DNA from: Flagellimonas yonaguniensis
GTDB taxonomy: Bacteria; Bacteroidota; Bacteroidia; Flavobacteriales; Flavobacteriaceae
Direction: 5' to 3'
Assembly (NCBI RefSeq): GCF_029193885.1
Contig: NZ_JARFVB010000009.1
Location: 62,001 to 126,000, forward strand
DNA: 64,000 bases
The first letter of the stretch is position 1. Each line of letters begins with the position of its first letter. The notes beneath the pieces are model-generated. The model had not been told where the DNA came from and did not search any database. It was given only the letters and a program-made list of their open reading frames with translations. The position numbers and the translations under genes were made by a program. This document shows, one piece after another, positions 8,771 to 18,612 of this stretch.

Positions 8771-8883
8771 TTTACAAAAGTAACCATACTGATTTTTACA
8801 AATGTAAATTATAATTACATCGCTTTAATACACATTTGTAATTGATTTGCGTGAGGATTTCATCAATTATATACAAATGTAAA
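8771..8883. promoter_or_regulatory. array of four TTTACAAATGTAAA-like palindromes (candidate operators)
   Basis: A perfect 14-bp palindrome TTTACAAATGTAAA lies at 8795-8808. Related copies are TTTACAAAAGTAAC at 8771-8784 (12/14), the reverse-orientation TACACATTTGTAAT at 8829-8842 (11/14), and TATACAAATGTAAA at 8870-8883 (13/14). They fill the divergent intergenic region between the M14 peptidase and the helix-turn-helix regulator. The first copy contains TACTTTTG on the minus strand, a good -7 element for the peptidase gene. This is the arrangement expected for cooperative binding by the adjacent regulator (inference). Confidence 0.55.
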
Positions 8884-8945
8884 TGTAAATTAATAAATAT
8901 TTATAAATCAATTATATATAGAACTTTATATAAAGTATAAAATTA

Positions 8946-8953
8946 TATATTTG
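8946..8953 (+). promoter_or_regulatory. -7 element TATATTTG for the helix-turn-helix gene
   Basis: Perfect TAnnTTTG match 41-48 bases before the ATG at 8994, in very AT-rich sequence, so chance matches are more likely here. Confidence 0.4.
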
Positions 8954-8993
8954 AGACAGCATTTAATTATTTTATAGTGTAGTTTCATTCAGA

Positions 8994-9437
8994 ATGACTA
9001 ACTTGGTTTCATATAAATTTACAATTGTGAATAAAGGAATTGTGTCGCGTATTCAAACCGTTGTGGACCATCTGGAAATATCCGTTTCAGCCTTTGCTGA
9101 TGAAATTGGTGTGCAGCGTTCTAGCATGTCCCATTTACTGAATGGAAGAAATAAGCCCAGTTTGGATTTTGTGATGAAATTGGTGGACACCTACCCCGAA
9201 GTTGACCTATATTGGTTGTTGAAGGGAGAAGGTGGTTTTCCAAAGAAAACGGATCAAACTATGGCTACTCCTGCTTCCATTATTGACGAAAAATTGGAGG
9301 AAAGCACTACGGAATCCTCGTCTGAAAGTTATTCCGTAAAACATCTTAAAAGCTCAAACCCTTCTAAGGAGCCCTATAAAATCGTTATGTTCTATTCAGA
9401 TGGTACTTTTGAGACGTTCCATGCTAAAAAGGATTGA
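8994..9437 (+). CDS. helix-turn-helix (Xre-type) transcriptional regulator
   Basis: 147 residues from ATG 8994. An in-frame GTG at 9027 (VNKGIVSRIQ) fits the domain start better and may be the true start. The HTH is clear: LEISVSAFADEIGVQRSSMSHLLNGRNKPSLDFVMKL. It is followed by VDLYWLLKGEGGFP, a disordered Ser/Thr/Glu-rich linker, and a short conserved C-terminal strand (YKIVMFYSDGTFETFHAKKD). Flavobacteriia carry many such stand-alone regulators with unknown ligands. Its upstream region holds four related palindromes, so autoregulation and control of the divergent M14 gene are plausible. Confidence 0.85.
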   Translation: MTNLVSYKFTIVNKGIVSRIQTVVDHLEISVSAFADEIGVQRSSMSHLLNGRNKPSLDFVMKLVDTYPEVDLYWLLKGEGGFPKKTDQTMATPASIIDEKLEESTTESSSESYSVKHLKSSNPSKEPYKIVMFYSDGTFETFHAKKD

Positions 9438-9469
9438 CCCTTTCGGGTAGTTTCCGTTACTTTGTAGGT

Positions 9470-9847
9470 ATGACAAAATACCTTTTTTCCGGATTCATAG
9501 CACTTTTGTTTTTTGCTTGTGGCCAACCGCCGCAACGTAATTGTGAAGATTTTAAAACAGGTAAATTTACCTTTACCGCGACAATAAATGGTGAGGAGAA
9601 AAAAACCGCCTTTCACAGAAACTTGTCATTGGAAGTTGATGAATATGAAGGGAAAGTGGACTCTTCATCCATTCGCTGGATAAATGATTGTGAGTATGTG
9701 CTGAAGAATTTGAACCCAAAGAACAAAGCAGAGGAAAAACCTATTCACATAAAAATATTGACGACAACGGAGTCTTCATATACCTTTGAATACAATGTTG
9801 TTGGTAATAGTAAAAAATTCAAAGGAACCGCTCATAAAATAGACTAG
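9470..9847 (+). CDS. small lipoprotein of unknown function
   Basis: 125 residues from ATG 9470; the frame extends upstream to a TTG at 9434 but the ATG places a lipoprotein signal (LFSGFIALLFFACG, lipobox Cys at about residue 17) at the N-terminus. The mature part has several beta-type segments (GKFTFTATINGEE, SYTFEYNVVGNSKKFKG). Homologues in Flavobacteriia are sometimes mislabelled DNA topoisomerase IV; nothing here supports that, and the label may come from the nearby par genes. It is probably anchored in a membrane facing the periplasm. Confidence 0.75.
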   Translation: MTKYLFSGFIALLFFACGQPPQRNCEDFKTGKFTFTATINGEEKKTAFHRNLSLEVDEYEGKVDSSSIRWINDCEYVLKNLNPKNKAEEKPIHIKILTTTESSYTFEYNVVGNSKKFKGTAHKID

Positions 9848-9849
9848 CC

Positions 9850-10671
9850 ATGTTTGATATTTTTGCAAGTCCGGACGCCTGGATGGCGTTGTTGACCCTG
9901 ACTTTTTTGGAAATAGTGCTGGGTATCGACAATATTATTTTCATTTCCATTGCCGCTGGTAAGCTGGAGAAGAAAGATAGGAGAAAGGCAACGAACATAG
10001 GGCTTGTACTAGCCATGTTACTACGGATCATCTTGCTTTTTGGTATCACATGGCTAACCAAGATGAAAAAACCTTTTTTGGTTTTCAATGAGTCTTGGTT
10101 GACCGGTGGGGTTAGCTGGCAAGCGGTCATTCTATTTGCCGGGGGGCTTTTCTTGCTCTATAAAAGTACTCGGGAGATCCATGAGAAAATAGAAGATCGT
10201 GGTCATGATGAGCGAGAAGTGAAAAAGTCGAGGTCTTCCTCCTTGATGAACGCCATTGTTCAAATAACCGTGATCAATATTGTTTTTTCCTTTGATTCCA
10301 TTTTGACGGCAATAGGGATGACCAACGGTATTTCTCCAAATCCAACGGATGCATTGGTTCTGATGATTGCCGCAGTAGTAATTTCGGTTATCATCATGAT
10401 GTTGTTTGCAAACCCAGTCGGGGAATTCGTCAACAGGCATCCTTCTATACAGGTGTTGGGCTTGTCGTTCTTGATTTTGATAGGATTCATGCTGATTGCG
10501 GAATCAGCACACTTATCTCATTTGAAGATTTTCGACAACGAAGTCGGTGCCATTCCAAAAGGATACCTATATTTTGCCATTGCTTTCTCCCTGATGGTGG
10601 AGTTCCTCAACCTGAGAATGCAAAAAAACACACAAGAAAGAGAGCATATTACGCCCGATGACCAAATTTAA
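9850..10671 (+). CDS. TerC-family integral membrane protein
   Basis: 273 residues with about seven membrane helices. The family signature EIVLGIDNIIFISIAAG lies near residues 18-34, and the matching second half has NIVFSFDSILTAIGMT. The paired acidic residues within these helices are conserved in TerC/Alx proteins, which act in metal-ion (notably manganese) export. The start lies two bases after the lipoprotein stop, so the two are probably cotranscribed. The 3' end overlaps the convergent sterol desaturase-family gene by four bases. Confidence 0.9.
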   Translation: MFDIFASPDAWMALLTLTFLEIVLGIDNIIFISIAAGKLEKKDRRKATNIGLVLAMLLRIILLFGITWLTKMKKPFLVFNESWLTGGVSWQAVILFAGGLFLLYKSTREIHEKIEDRGHDEREVKKSRSSSLMNAIVQITVINIVFSFDSILTAIGMTNGISPNPTDALVLMIAAVVISVIIMMLFANPVGEFVNRHPSIQVLGLSFLILIGFMLIAESAHLSHLKIFDNEVGAIPKGYLYFAIAFSLMVEFLNLRMQKNTQEREHITPDDQI

Positions 10672-11630
10672 TTAGGTCTTTGGTATGCAAGCTCAGGACT
10701 GGCTTCTTTTTGTTTTTTGAACAATCGCTGTTGTTGTTTTACGGTAAGTGTGCTTCCATCGTGGCTCCATCCTGGAGGTCCAAAGATGTACATTAACTTA
10801 TGGGAGAGTTTTTTTGATTTTTTCACATCGTTCCAAATGTCCTTGAACTCGTGTGTGAGTATTACTACGGGATTATAGGAATTTGGAGCGTGAATCACTC
10901 CGTATTTTACATCAATATCATCGTCCAGCTCTTTCCAAGTACCGAATATCTTATCAAAAATGTTCAGGAAGCCACCGTGGTTTTTGTCCAAATACTCCAC
11001 ATTTTGTGCATGGTGTACCTGATGCATGGTATGCGTATTGAATATTTTTTCCAAAAATCCTAGTTTGGGAACATACACGGTATGCAATTGGAATTGCCAC
11101 AAAGCTTCAATACCTAGACAAACCAATACCATTTCGGGAGGGAATCCAATGGCTGGCATCCATAAATAAAAGAAAGGCTTGTACAAAATGGTAAACCAAC
11201 CATTTCTTATGGCAGTACCTAAATTAAAATTATCTGAAGAGTGGTGAACAATATGTGCGGCCCATAAAATACGTATTTCATGATTGGCCCTATGAAACCA
11301 GTAATAAGTGAAATCATCTGCCAATTGACACAAAATCCACACGTACCAAGCATATCCAAAGGATTCGTACCCCATAATGTTGGTCCTGACCCCATCGGTT
11401 ACCGGATTGAAAAGTTCATAAGCACCTTCAAAAAGAAGTATGGCAAATGCAACCTTGAACAGGGGTCCCAATATGGCGGAACCAATTCCCATGAATCCAC
11501 TCGCAGCTAGATCCTTCCAATTGTACAGGTCGTGTTTTTCATGGTCATGGGTCTTACTGTAGGTCAACTCCAATAAAATAAAGGCAATAAAAACTGGTAC
11601 GCCATATACCAGGGGGTTCGTGAAATCCAT
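10668..11630 (-). CDS. sterol desaturase / fatty acid hydroxylase family protein
   Basis: 320 residues, four to six membrane segments. The di-iron histidine motifs are present: WFHRANHEIRILWAAHIVHHSS (HxxxH then HxxHH) and THTMHQVHHAQNVEYLDKNHGG. These enzymes hydroxylate or desaturate membrane lipids with O2. The substrate in flavobacteria is not known from sequence; carotenoid, fatty acid or ornithine lipid hydroxylation are possibilities. Confidence 0.9.
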   Translation of the reverse strand: MDFTNPLVYGVPVFIAFILLELTYSKTHDHEKHDLYNWKDLAASGFMGIGSAILGPLFKVAFAILLFEGAYELFNPVTDGVRTNIMGYESFGYAWYVWILCQLADDFTYYWFHRANHEIRILWAAHIVHHSSDNFNLGTAIRNGWFTILYKPFFYLWMPAIGFPPEMVLVCLGIEALWQFQLHTVYVPKLGFLEKIFNTHTMHQVHHAQNVEYLDKNHGGFLNIFDKIFGTWKELDDDIDVKYGVIHAPNSYNPVVILTHEFKDIWNDVKKSKKLSHKLMYIFGPPGWSHDGSTLTVKQQQRLFKKQKEASPELAYQRPN

Positions 11631-11697
11631 AAAGATATGTTAAGCGGTCTGCTTTTTTGGTGTGTAACTGAATTGGGCAAATTAGACATAAAAACCT

Positions 11698-14325
11698 TTA
11701 AAACAAAGAGGTTTGATCAGAACTATCATTCTTTGTCTCTATATCATTATCATTGCTTTCTATTTCTTCCTCGTCAACAACTTCGATATCCTCGGTCTCT
11801 TGTTCTTCGGGTTCTTCATAAGGTAGCGGATCCAAAACATTGATATTTTTCACCTTTTCGGGAGTGAGTTGATTTCCAAGTGCTTTGATTCCTTTTATGG
11901 CTATGAATTCCTCAACATCGACCTCTAGATTTGGTTTGGGGTCCTTTCCGCGAGGTTTGACAAACTCGATTTCCAATTGAGGTCTCCAATCCGTGGATAC
12001 CAATTCCATGTAGGATTTGGAATCCTCATCAATGACCACTTCTTCCTTATTGGGGTTCTCTATCAAAAACCTTTTTAGGTAAAAACGCTCTTTATCGCCA
12101 ACATAATGTACCACGGAAATCGGTTTGTTGGGGTTCCACTTTTCCAGAACAATCATATCATCGCTAAAGCGAGTGAGCAAATCGGGTGGAATGGTTTTAA
12201 CAATTCCTTTTTGATCGATGACCAAAAGTAAGTCGTCACCTTTGAATTCGCCAAGCAACTCCCCTCTTCCATCAACATTCAATCGGCTCACGACATCATC
12301 AAACCAAATTTTTCTCGGTTTCAATGTGGATACGCCTTTTTCTTTTAGTTCGATGCGTTTTACTGGATATTTAGTGACCAGATTACCTTTGGAGCTTCTT
12401 CCTTTGATCAAAACATCCGAGAAATCAAGGTCCCACTTCAGTTTCTTGATGCTTCCAGATTGACGTAGCATTACCGTGACCACTTCTGCCTCACCATTGG
12501 GGTTAGCAGAGAAATACAGTACTTCGGAAGATGCTTTGTCGCCAGCGAGTTGATAGATTTTATCACGGGTCATGCTGGTAACATTAAAGCGCTTCACGTA
12601 GCTAGGACCGCCTTTCATGCTTTTGTAGATCATGTTGTAGGTAGTTCGCTTGTCTTTCTTTTTAAACACAGCTACGTGGATAATGTTTTTTCCGATGAAC
12701 ACTTTGGAATCCACCTTTGTGACCATCATTTCCCCTTTTCCGGTAAAAACGATGATGTCATCTATGTCGCTGCAATCCGTAACATATTCATCCCTTTTTA
12801 ATGAGGTTCCGATGAATCCTTCATCGCGGTTTACGTAGAGCTTGGTATTTCTGATGACTACCTTGGTGGCTTCAATGTCATCAAAAATCTTTATTTCTGA
12901 TTTTCGCTCTCGACCCACACCATATTTCTTTTTAAGTTCTTTGAAATAGTCGATGGCAAAATCCACCAAATGCTCCAGATGATACTTGGCCTGTGCAATT
13001 CTATCCTCCAAACTTTCAATAAGTTGCTGCGCCTTGTCTAAATCAAATTTTGAAATACGCTTGATTCGGATTTCAGTCAACCGGACAATGTCGTCTTTGG
13101 TCACATCCCTTTTTAAATGGGAAATGTGTGGCTTCAAGCCTTTGTCAATGGCTTCGATGACACCTTCCCAAGTTTCCTCCTCTTCGATTTCCCGGTAAAT
13201 CCTGTTTTCAATGAAAATCCGTTCCAAAGAAGAGAAGTGCCATTGCTCTTCGAGTTCATCCAATTGAATCTGAAGTTCTGCTTTAAGTAACTCCACCGTA
13301 TTGTCCGTGGATCTTTCAAGCATTTCCTTGACACCGATGAACAGCGGTTTGTTGTCCTCGATTACACAGCCCAATGGAGAAATGGAAGATTCACAAGCTG
13401 TGAAGGCATACAACGCATCAATGGTTTTGTCGGGCGAAATACCATTTGGCAAGTGTACCAATATCTCTACCTCGGCGGCGGTGTTATCTTCAATCTTTTT
13501 TATTTTGATTTTCCCCTTATCATTAGCCTTTAAGATGGAATCAATTAAAGAAGAAGTGTTGGTTCCGTAAGGTATTTCATTGATGACCAAGGTGTTCTTG
13601 TCCAAAGTTGATATTTTGGCCCTCACCCTGATCTTGCCCCCTCGCATACCATCATTATAATTGGTCACATCGATGATTCCCGCGGTGGGGAAGTCTGGGT
13701 AAATGGTGAACCTTTTTCCTTTTAAGTGTTTTATCGAAGCATCGATGAGTTCGTTAAAGTTGTGTGGTAAAATTTTTGTGGAAAGTCCAACCGCAATCCC
13801 TTCTGCACCTTGTGCCAATAAAAGCGGAAACTTAACGGGTAAATTAACGGGCTCCTTTTTCCTGCCATCGTAGGATAGCTGCCACTCCGTGATTTTTGGG
13901 CTGTACACAACCTCCAAAGCAAACTTGGACAACCTGGCCTCGATATAACGTGGTGCCGCTGCCCCATCACCTGTTAAAATGTTTCCCCAGTTACCTTGGG
14001 TGTCGATAAGCAAATCCTTTTGACCGAGTTGAACCATGGCATCGGCAATACTGGCATCACCATGGGGGTGGTATTGCATGGTGTGCCCTACCACATTCGC
14101 CACTTTGTTATAGCGACCATCGTCCAGCTCTTTGAGCGAGTGCATGATTCTTCGCTGCACAGGCTTAAATCCATCTTCGATAGCGGGTACGGCACGCTCC
14201 AATATTACATACGAAGCATAATCCAAAAACCAATCCTTGTACATCCCGGTAACCTTTACCAGGCTATCTTGGGACTCGTCTTGGTTTTCTAAACTTTCAT
14301 CGTTCAGTTCTTCGTTCTCTTCCAT
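11698..14325 (-). CDS. parC: DNA topoisomerase IV subunit A
   Basis: 875 residues. The quinolone-pocket region has YHPHGDASIADAM, with Ser92 at the position of E. coli ParC Ser80, so no classic resistance change is seen. The catalytic Tyr is about residue 127 in GAAAPRYIEARLSKF. A coiled-coil gate domain and C-terminal beta-pinwheel repeats follow. The last 45 residues are strongly acidic (from about EEPEEQETEDIEVVDEE), an extension not found in E. coli ParC. ParC decatenates daughter chromosomes with ParE. parE lies 15 bases upstream on the same strand, so the two form an operon. Confidence 0.95.
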   Translation of the reverse strand: MEENEELNDESLENQDESQDSLVKVTGMYKDWFLDYASYVILERAVPAIEDGFKPVQRRIMHSLKELDDGRYNKVANVVGHTMQYHPHGDASIADAMVQLGQKDLLIDTQGNWGNILTGDGAAAPRYIEARLSKFALEVVYSPKITEWQLSYDGRKKEPVNLPVKFPLLLAQGAEGIAVGLSTKILPHNFNELIDASIKHLKGKRFTIYPDFPTAGIIDVTNYNDGMRGGKIRVRAKISTLDKNTLVINEIPYGTNTSSLIDSILKANDKGKIKIKKIEDNTAAEVEILVHLPNGISPDKTIDALYAFTACESSISPLGCVIEDNKPLFIGVKEMLERSTDNTVELLKAELQIQLDELEEQWHFSSLERIFIENRIYREIEEEETWEGVIEAIDKGLKPHISHLKRDVTKDDIVRLTEIRIKRISKFDLDKAQQLIESLEDRIAQAKYHLEHLVDFAIDYFKELKKKYGVGRERKSEIKIFDDIEATKVVIRNTKLYVNRDEGFIGTSLKRDEYVTDCSDIDDIIVFTGKGEMMVTKVDSKVFIGKNIIHVAVFKKKDKRTTYNMIYKSMKGGPSYVKRFNVTSMTRDKIYQLAGDKASSEVLYFSANPNGEAEVVTVMLRQSGSIKKLKWDLDFSDVLIKGRSSKGNLVTKYPVKRIELKEKGVSTLKPRKIWFDDVVSRLNVDGRGELLGEFKGDDLLLVIDQKGIVKTIPPDLLTRFSDDMIVLEKWNPNKPISVVHYVGDKERFYLKRFLIENPNKEEVVIDEDSKSYMELVSTDWRPQLEIEFVKPRGKDPKPNLEVDVEEFIAIKGIKALGNQLTPEKVKNINVLDPLPYEEPEEQETEDIEVVDEEEIESNDNDIETKNDSSDQTSLF

Positions 14326-14340
14326 TTAGAAAGGTGGCAT

Positions 14341-16209
14341 TTATTTGGGTTGTAGTTGGTTTTCTTCGACAAGATCAAGCTCTACTTTAAGGTTGTTGAT
14401 GATGAATTCCTGCCTGTCCGGTGTGTTTTTGCCCATATAAAATTTCAACAGGGCATCGATGCTCATGGCTTTGTCCAGCATAACGGGTTCCAAACGGATA
14501 TCATCACCGATAAAGTTTTTGAACTCGTCCGGGGAAATCTCGCCCAATCCCTTAAACCGAGTGATTTCTGGTTTTCCGGAGAGTTTTTCAATGGCATGTC
14601 TTCTTTCTTCATCACTATAGCAATAAATGGTCTCTTTTTTATTGCGTACCCTAAATAATGGGGTTTGAAGAATGTATAAATGATTTTCTTTGATCAATTC
14701 AGGGAAAAATTGTAAAAAGAAAGTAATCAGTAGTAAGCGAATATGCATTCCGTCCACATCGGCATCCGTAGCGATCACAATATTGTTGTAGCGCAGGTCT
14801 TCCATGGAATCCTCGATATTGAGTGCGGCTTGAAGCAAGTTGAATTCTTCGTTCTCGTAAACAATTTTCTTGGACATCCCGTAGGAATTCAATGGTTTTC
14901 CCCGTAGACTGAATACCGCTTGCGTATTCACGTCCCTTGATTTGGTAATGGAGCCCGATGCGGAATCCCCTTCGGTAATGAAGAGGGTGGTTTCCAAACG
15001 ACGGTCCTTTTTCATGTCCTGCAAATGCACACGGCAATCACGTAGTTTTTTGTTGTGAAGGCTCGCCTTCTTGGCACGGTCCCTTGCCAGCTTTCTAATG
15101 CCCGAAAGTTCTTTACGCTCTTTTTCAGCCTGGACAATTTTCTTTTGGAGCGCCTCTGCAGTCTGAGGGTTTTTATGGAGGTAGTTGTCCAATTGCGTGC
15201 CGATAAAATCGTTGATATAGGTGCGCACTGTTGGCAAATCCCCTCCCATATCGGTAGAACCGAGCTTGGTCTTGGTCTGACTCTCGAAAACAGGTTCCAT
15301 CACTTTAATGGAAACCGCAGAAATGATTGACTTGCGAACATCAGAGGCATCATAGTTTTTACCGTAAAAATCTCGGATGGTTTTTACGATAGCTTCCCTA
15401 AAAGCTGATTGATGCGTTCCTCCCTGCGTGGTATGCTGTCCGTTCACAAAGGAATGGTACTCCTCACTGTATTGGGTTTTGCTATGGGTCATCGCAACCT
15501 CGATGTCATCGCCTTTTAAGTGGATGATGGGATAGAGGAAATCCTCATTATTGTTATTGTCTTCCAATAAATCCTTCAGGCCATTTTCAGAATGGAACTT
15601 TTCGCCATTGAAAACAATCGTTAAGCCTGGATTTAGATAGACATAGTTTTTGAGCATGCGTTCCACATACTCGTTTCTGTATTTGTACTTTTTGAAGATG
15701 GATTCATCGGGGGTAAAACTTACCTTGGTCCCTTTTCTCCGGGATGATTCCTCCAAAAGTTCTTCGTTGACCAAGTTCCCTGTTTCAAACTCTGCTGATT
15801 TGGATTGTCCGTCTCGGTTGGATTCCACCCTAAAGTAAGTGGAAAGCGCATTCACGGCTTTGGTACCTACCCCGTTCAATCCAACGGATTTTTTAAAGGC
15901 CCGGGTATCGTACTTGCCACCGGTGTTCATTTTGGACACAACGTCCACTACTTTTCCAAGCGGAATACCACGACCATAATCGCGAACGTGCACCGTATTT
16001 TCCTTGATGTTGATTTCGATGGTCTTCCCCGACCCCATCACAAACTCATCTATGGAGTTATCTAGTACTTCTTTTAAAAGAATATAAATACCATCATCTG
16101 CGGAGGATCCATCGCCCAATTTTCCAATGTACATCCCCGGACGCATACGAATATGCTCCTTCCAGTCCAGCGAACGGATATTATCCTCAGTATATTGGGT
16201 GTCTGCCAT
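14341..16209 (-). CDS. parE: DNA topoisomerase IV subunit B
   Basis: 622 residues of the GHKL ATPase/TOPRIM type. Visible motifs: [10 protein letters not shown] (Mg-ATP Asn), [25 protein letters not shown], the TOPRIM Glu motif [18 protein letters not shown], and [19 protein letters not shown]. ParE supplies ATP-driven strand passage for topoisomerase IV. The order parE then parC and the ParC sequence favour topoisomerase IV over gyrase. About 100 bases of AT-rich leader separate it from the EamA transporter gene. Confidence 0.95.
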   Translation of the reverse strand: MADTQYTEDNIRSLDWKEHIRMRPGMYIGKLGDGSSADDGIYILLKEVLDNSIDEFVMGSGKTIEINIKENTVHVRDYGRGIPLGKVVDVVSKMNTGGKYDTRAFKKSVGLNGVGTKAVNALSTYFRVESNRDGQSKSAEFETGNLVNEELLEESSRRKGTKVSFTPDESIFKKYKYRNEYVERMLKNYVYLNPGLTIVFNGEKFHSENGLKDLLEDNNNNEDFLYPIIHLKGDDIEVAMTHSKTQYSEEYHSFVNGQHTTQGGTHQSAFREAIVKTIRDFYGKNYDASDVRKSIISAVSIKVMEPVFESQTKTKLGSTDMGGDLPTVRTYINDFIGTQLDNYLHKNPQTAEALQKKIVQAEKERKELSGIRKLARDRAKKASLHNKKLRDCRVHLQDMKKDRRLETTLFITEGDSASGSITKSRDVNTQAVFSLRGKPLNSYGMSKKIVYENEEFNLLQAALNIEDSMEDLRYNNIVIATDADVDGMHIRLLLITFFLQFFPELIKENHLYILQTPLFRVRNKKETIYCYSDEERRHAIEKLSGKPEITRFKGLGEISPDEFKNFIGDDIRLEPVMLDKAMSIDALLKFYMGKNTPDRQEFIINNLKVELDLVEENQLQPK

Positions 16210-16311
16210 GAGTTAAGGGTTAATCATTGCAATATAAAATTTAGGAGCAAAAATAAAAGGGTGAACGGTAGAAAGTAATCAACAATGAAAAACAATAATT
16301 GTTAATATATA

Positions 16312-17214
16312 TCAGCCTTTAGCCCGCTTTTTGCCTTGGATTGACAGGTATGTCACCCCAAAAATAACAACCAGCATTCCAACCAACTGCCAATACGTGA
16401 GTTTTTCGTTCAAAAACACAAAGGCAAGCAAAATTGTGGAAATAGGCCCCAGGCTTCCCAAAATTGAAAAGTTGGAGGCGCCCAATCGTTCGATGGCCGC
16501 GGACACCAAAAATGACGGAATCAATGTCGCGAAAATGGCCATGGCCAAACCGTAGGCGTATACAGGCCAAGGATAATCCATAAGCCCCCAATTGCCGGAT
16601 ACCAAATAATGAATCACAATGCAGACGGTGGACACAATCATCGCATAGCAGGTAAATCGGAGTACACCAAATTTTGGAATCAACCAACCACTGCCCACCA
16701 AATAGGAGGCGTAGGTAATGGCGCTCAACAATACCAAAAAACCTCCCAATAATACTTCGTTGCCAGAGACATCCAATTCATCCCAAAAGGTAATGAGTAC
16801 ACCAACATAAGTTACAAGAATAGCAATGAATTGTACCCGAGTTATCTTTTGCCTAAAAATCAACCAGCTCAGGAATACCACAATGGTCGGATATACAAAA
16901 AGGATGATTCGTTCCAAGCCTGCTTTGATATAATTCAATCCTTCAAAATCGAAATAACTGGCCAAATAATAGCCCACAAAGCCAAAAAGAAAGAGCCATG
17001 CAAAATCTTTGGTCTCAATTTTTGCTTTTGCCGATTTCTTTCGAATCAGGAATAGAATAAAAATGTAAAAAGGAAGGGAGAACAGCATCCGGAACAATAA
17101 TAAATCGAGCGTATCCACATTGTAGCGGTACGCTAATTTCACCATTACGGCCTTGGAGGAGAATAGTACCACTCCCAAGACCCCGTATAAAATCCCCAAG
17201 CTTTTACTGGACAT
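16312..17214 (-). CDS. DMT-superfamily (EamA) transporter
   Basis: 300 residues with about ten membrane helices arranged as two EamA repeats: the first from GILYGVLGVVLFSSKAVMVK, the second from GGFLVLLSAITYASYLVG. It ends with a short basic tail (QGKKRAKG). These are inner-membrane drug/metabolite exporters; the substrate cannot be predicted. The conserved C-terminal LNEKLTYWQLVGMLVVIFGV block is intact. It is probably monocistronic. Confidence 0.9.
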   Translation of the reverse strand: MSSKSLGILYGVLGVVLFSSKAVMVKLAYRYNVDTLDLLLFRMLFSLPFYIFILFLIRKKSAKAKIETKDFAWLFLFGFVGYYLASYFDFEGLNYIKAGLERIILFVYPTIVVFLSWLIFRQKITRVQFIAILVTYVGVLITFWDELDVSGNEVLLGGFLVLLSAITYASYLVGSGWLIPKFGVLRFTCYAMIVSTVCIVIHYLVSGNWGLMDYPWPVYAYGLAMAIFATLIPSFLVSAAIERLGASNFSILGSLGPISTILLAFVFLNEKLTYWQLVGMLVVIFGVTYLSIQGKKRAKG

Positions 17215-17281
17215 ATAGCAAAGCTATTTTATACCCAGAAATTGGAAAACCATGAATTGTATGGATTACAATGCCCAGCGC

Positions 17282-18376
17282 TTATACGTTGAATCTAAAG
17301 TGCATCACATCACCGTCCTTGACAATGTATTCTTTGCCTTCCACACGCATACGGCCAGCCTCTTTCACTTTGGCTTCACTACCATATTGTACATAATCGT
17401 CATAAGAGATGACCTCGGCACGGATAAAGCCTTTTTCAAAATCGGTATGGATGACACCTGCGGCTTGTGGAGCTGTCGCCCCAACAGGAATGGTCCAAGC
17501 ACGGACCTCTTTTACGCCTGCGGTAAAATAAGTTTCCAAATCCAGTAGTTTGTATGCGCCGCGGATCAATTTGGCCGACCCTGGCTCGGAGAGTCCCAAA
17601 TCTTCCAAGAACATTTGACGCTCTTCATAGGTCTCCAATTCGGTAATATCCGCTTCTGTTCCCACTGCCAAAAAGATAACTTCGGCATTTTCGTCGGCAA
17701 CGGCTTCTTTTACCTTTTCAACGTAGGCATTTCCTTCAACAGCTGCTCCTTCGTCCACATTGCAAACATACATTACGGGCTTGTCTGTAATCAACTGTAA
17801 CGGTTTTACAAATTCTTCACGATCATCTTCGCTAACTTGAATGGCCCTAACAGATTTCCCAGCCTCCAAACCTTCTTTCAGTGCTGAAAGTACGACTTCT
17901 TCCTTTTGTGCTTCTTTGTTTCCGGTTTTGGCGGCACGCTTCACTTTATCGAGCTTCTTTTCCACACTCTCCAAATCTTTCAATTGCAATTCCATATCAA
18001 TGGTCTCCTTGTCCCTGATTGGATCTACGGAACCATCAACGTGCACCACATTGTCGTTATCAAAACAGCGTAGTACGTGAAGAATGGCATCGGTCTCACG
18101 GATATTCCCCAAAAACTGGTTCCCAAGCCCCTCTCCTTTACTTGCTCCTTTTACCAGACCAGCAATGTCCACAATCTCCACAGTAGCTGGGAGAACACGT
18201 TCTGGATTTACCAATTCTTCCAATTTTTCCAAACGTTGGTCGGGCACGTTGACCACACCAATATTAGGCTCAATGGTACAAAAGGGGAAGTTGGCACTTT
18301 GTGCCTTTGCATTGGATAAACAGTTGAAAAGTGTTGATTTTCCTACATTGGGTAACCCTACAATACCTGCTTTCAT
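17282..18376 (-). CDS. ychF: redox-responsive ATPase YchF
   Basis: 364 residues, the normal length of this Obg-type P-loop protein. It begins MKAGIVGLPNVGKSTLFNCL (Walker A). The usual NKxD specificity motif is replaced by NVDE, the hallmark that makes YchF prefer ATP. The switch motif DIAGLVKGASKGEGLGNQFL is intact. The C-terminus carries the TGS domain, including EVRAWTIPVGATAPQAAGVIH. YchF binds ribosomes and affects translation and oxidative stress responses. It has its own probable promoter. Confidence 0.95.
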   Translation of the reverse strand: MKAGIVGLPNVGKSTLFNCLSNAKAQSANFPFCTIEPNIGVVNVPDQRLEKLEELVNPERVLPATVEIVDIAGLVKGASKGEGLGNQFLGNIRETDAILHVLRCFDNDNVVHVDGSVDPIRDKETIDMELQLKDLESVEKKLDKVKRAAKTGNKEAQKEEVVLSALKEGLEAGKSVRAIQVSEDDREEFVKPLQLITDKPVMYVCNVDEGAAVEGNAYVEKVKEAVADENAEVIFLAVGTEADITELETYEERQMFLEDLGLSEPGSAKLIRGAYKLLDLETYFTAGVKEVRAWTIPVGATAPQAAGVIHTDFEKGFIRAEVISYDDYVQYGSEAKVKEAGRMRVEGKEYIVKDGDVMHFRFNV

Positions 18377-18400
18377 CTAATTCTTTGTGTTTTGAGGCTG

Positions 18401-18408
18401 CAAATATA
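18401..18408 (-). promoter_or_regulatory. -7 element for ychF
   Basis: Plus-strand CAAATATA reads TATATTTG on the minus strand, a perfect TAnnTTTG match 25-32 bases before the ychF start codon. Confidence 0.5.
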
Positions 18409-18431
18409 AGTTGAAGTTTTGGTACTGGTGC

Positions 18432-18560
18432 CTAATAACCTTGAATCAATAAGTAAAAGCCCATAAAAACCAGGGCGATAATACCAAAAATGGCAATCAA
18501 GGACAGTATACATCCCACCTGTTTCCAAATACCATTGTATGCTTTCTCTTTTTCTTGCAT
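18432..18560 (-). CDS. small membrane protein, 42 aa
   Basis: A 42-residue frame starting MQEKEKAYNGIWKQVG, followed by one membrane helix (CILSLIAIFGIIALVFMGFYLL) and ending IQGY. Charged cytoplasmic start, single transmembrane segment and lack of extra sequence are typical of conserved small membrane proteins. It lies between ychF and the ferredoxin gene on the same strand, immediately after the ferredoxin terminator hairpin. How it is transcribed across that hairpin is unclear. Function unknown. Confidence 0.55.
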   Translation of the reverse strand: MQEKEKAYNGIWKQVGCILSLIAIFGIIALVFMGFYLLIQGY

Positions 18561-18590
18561 AAAAAAACCCGAACCATTTAAGATTCGGGC
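18561..18590 (-). terminator. terminator of the ferredoxin gene
   Basis: On the minus strand CCCGAA and TTCGGG pair around a ten-base loop and are followed by seven T. It lies about 23 bases after the ferredoxin stop. Confidence 0.75.
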
Positions 18591-18612
18591 TAAATTAAAT
18601 GTTTTTTATTGC

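Noticed and set aside
9470..9847. DNA topoisomerase IV label for the small lipoprotein
   Set aside because: It has a lipobox and 125 residues with no topoisomerase motif; the true parC and parE are at 11.7-16.2 kb.
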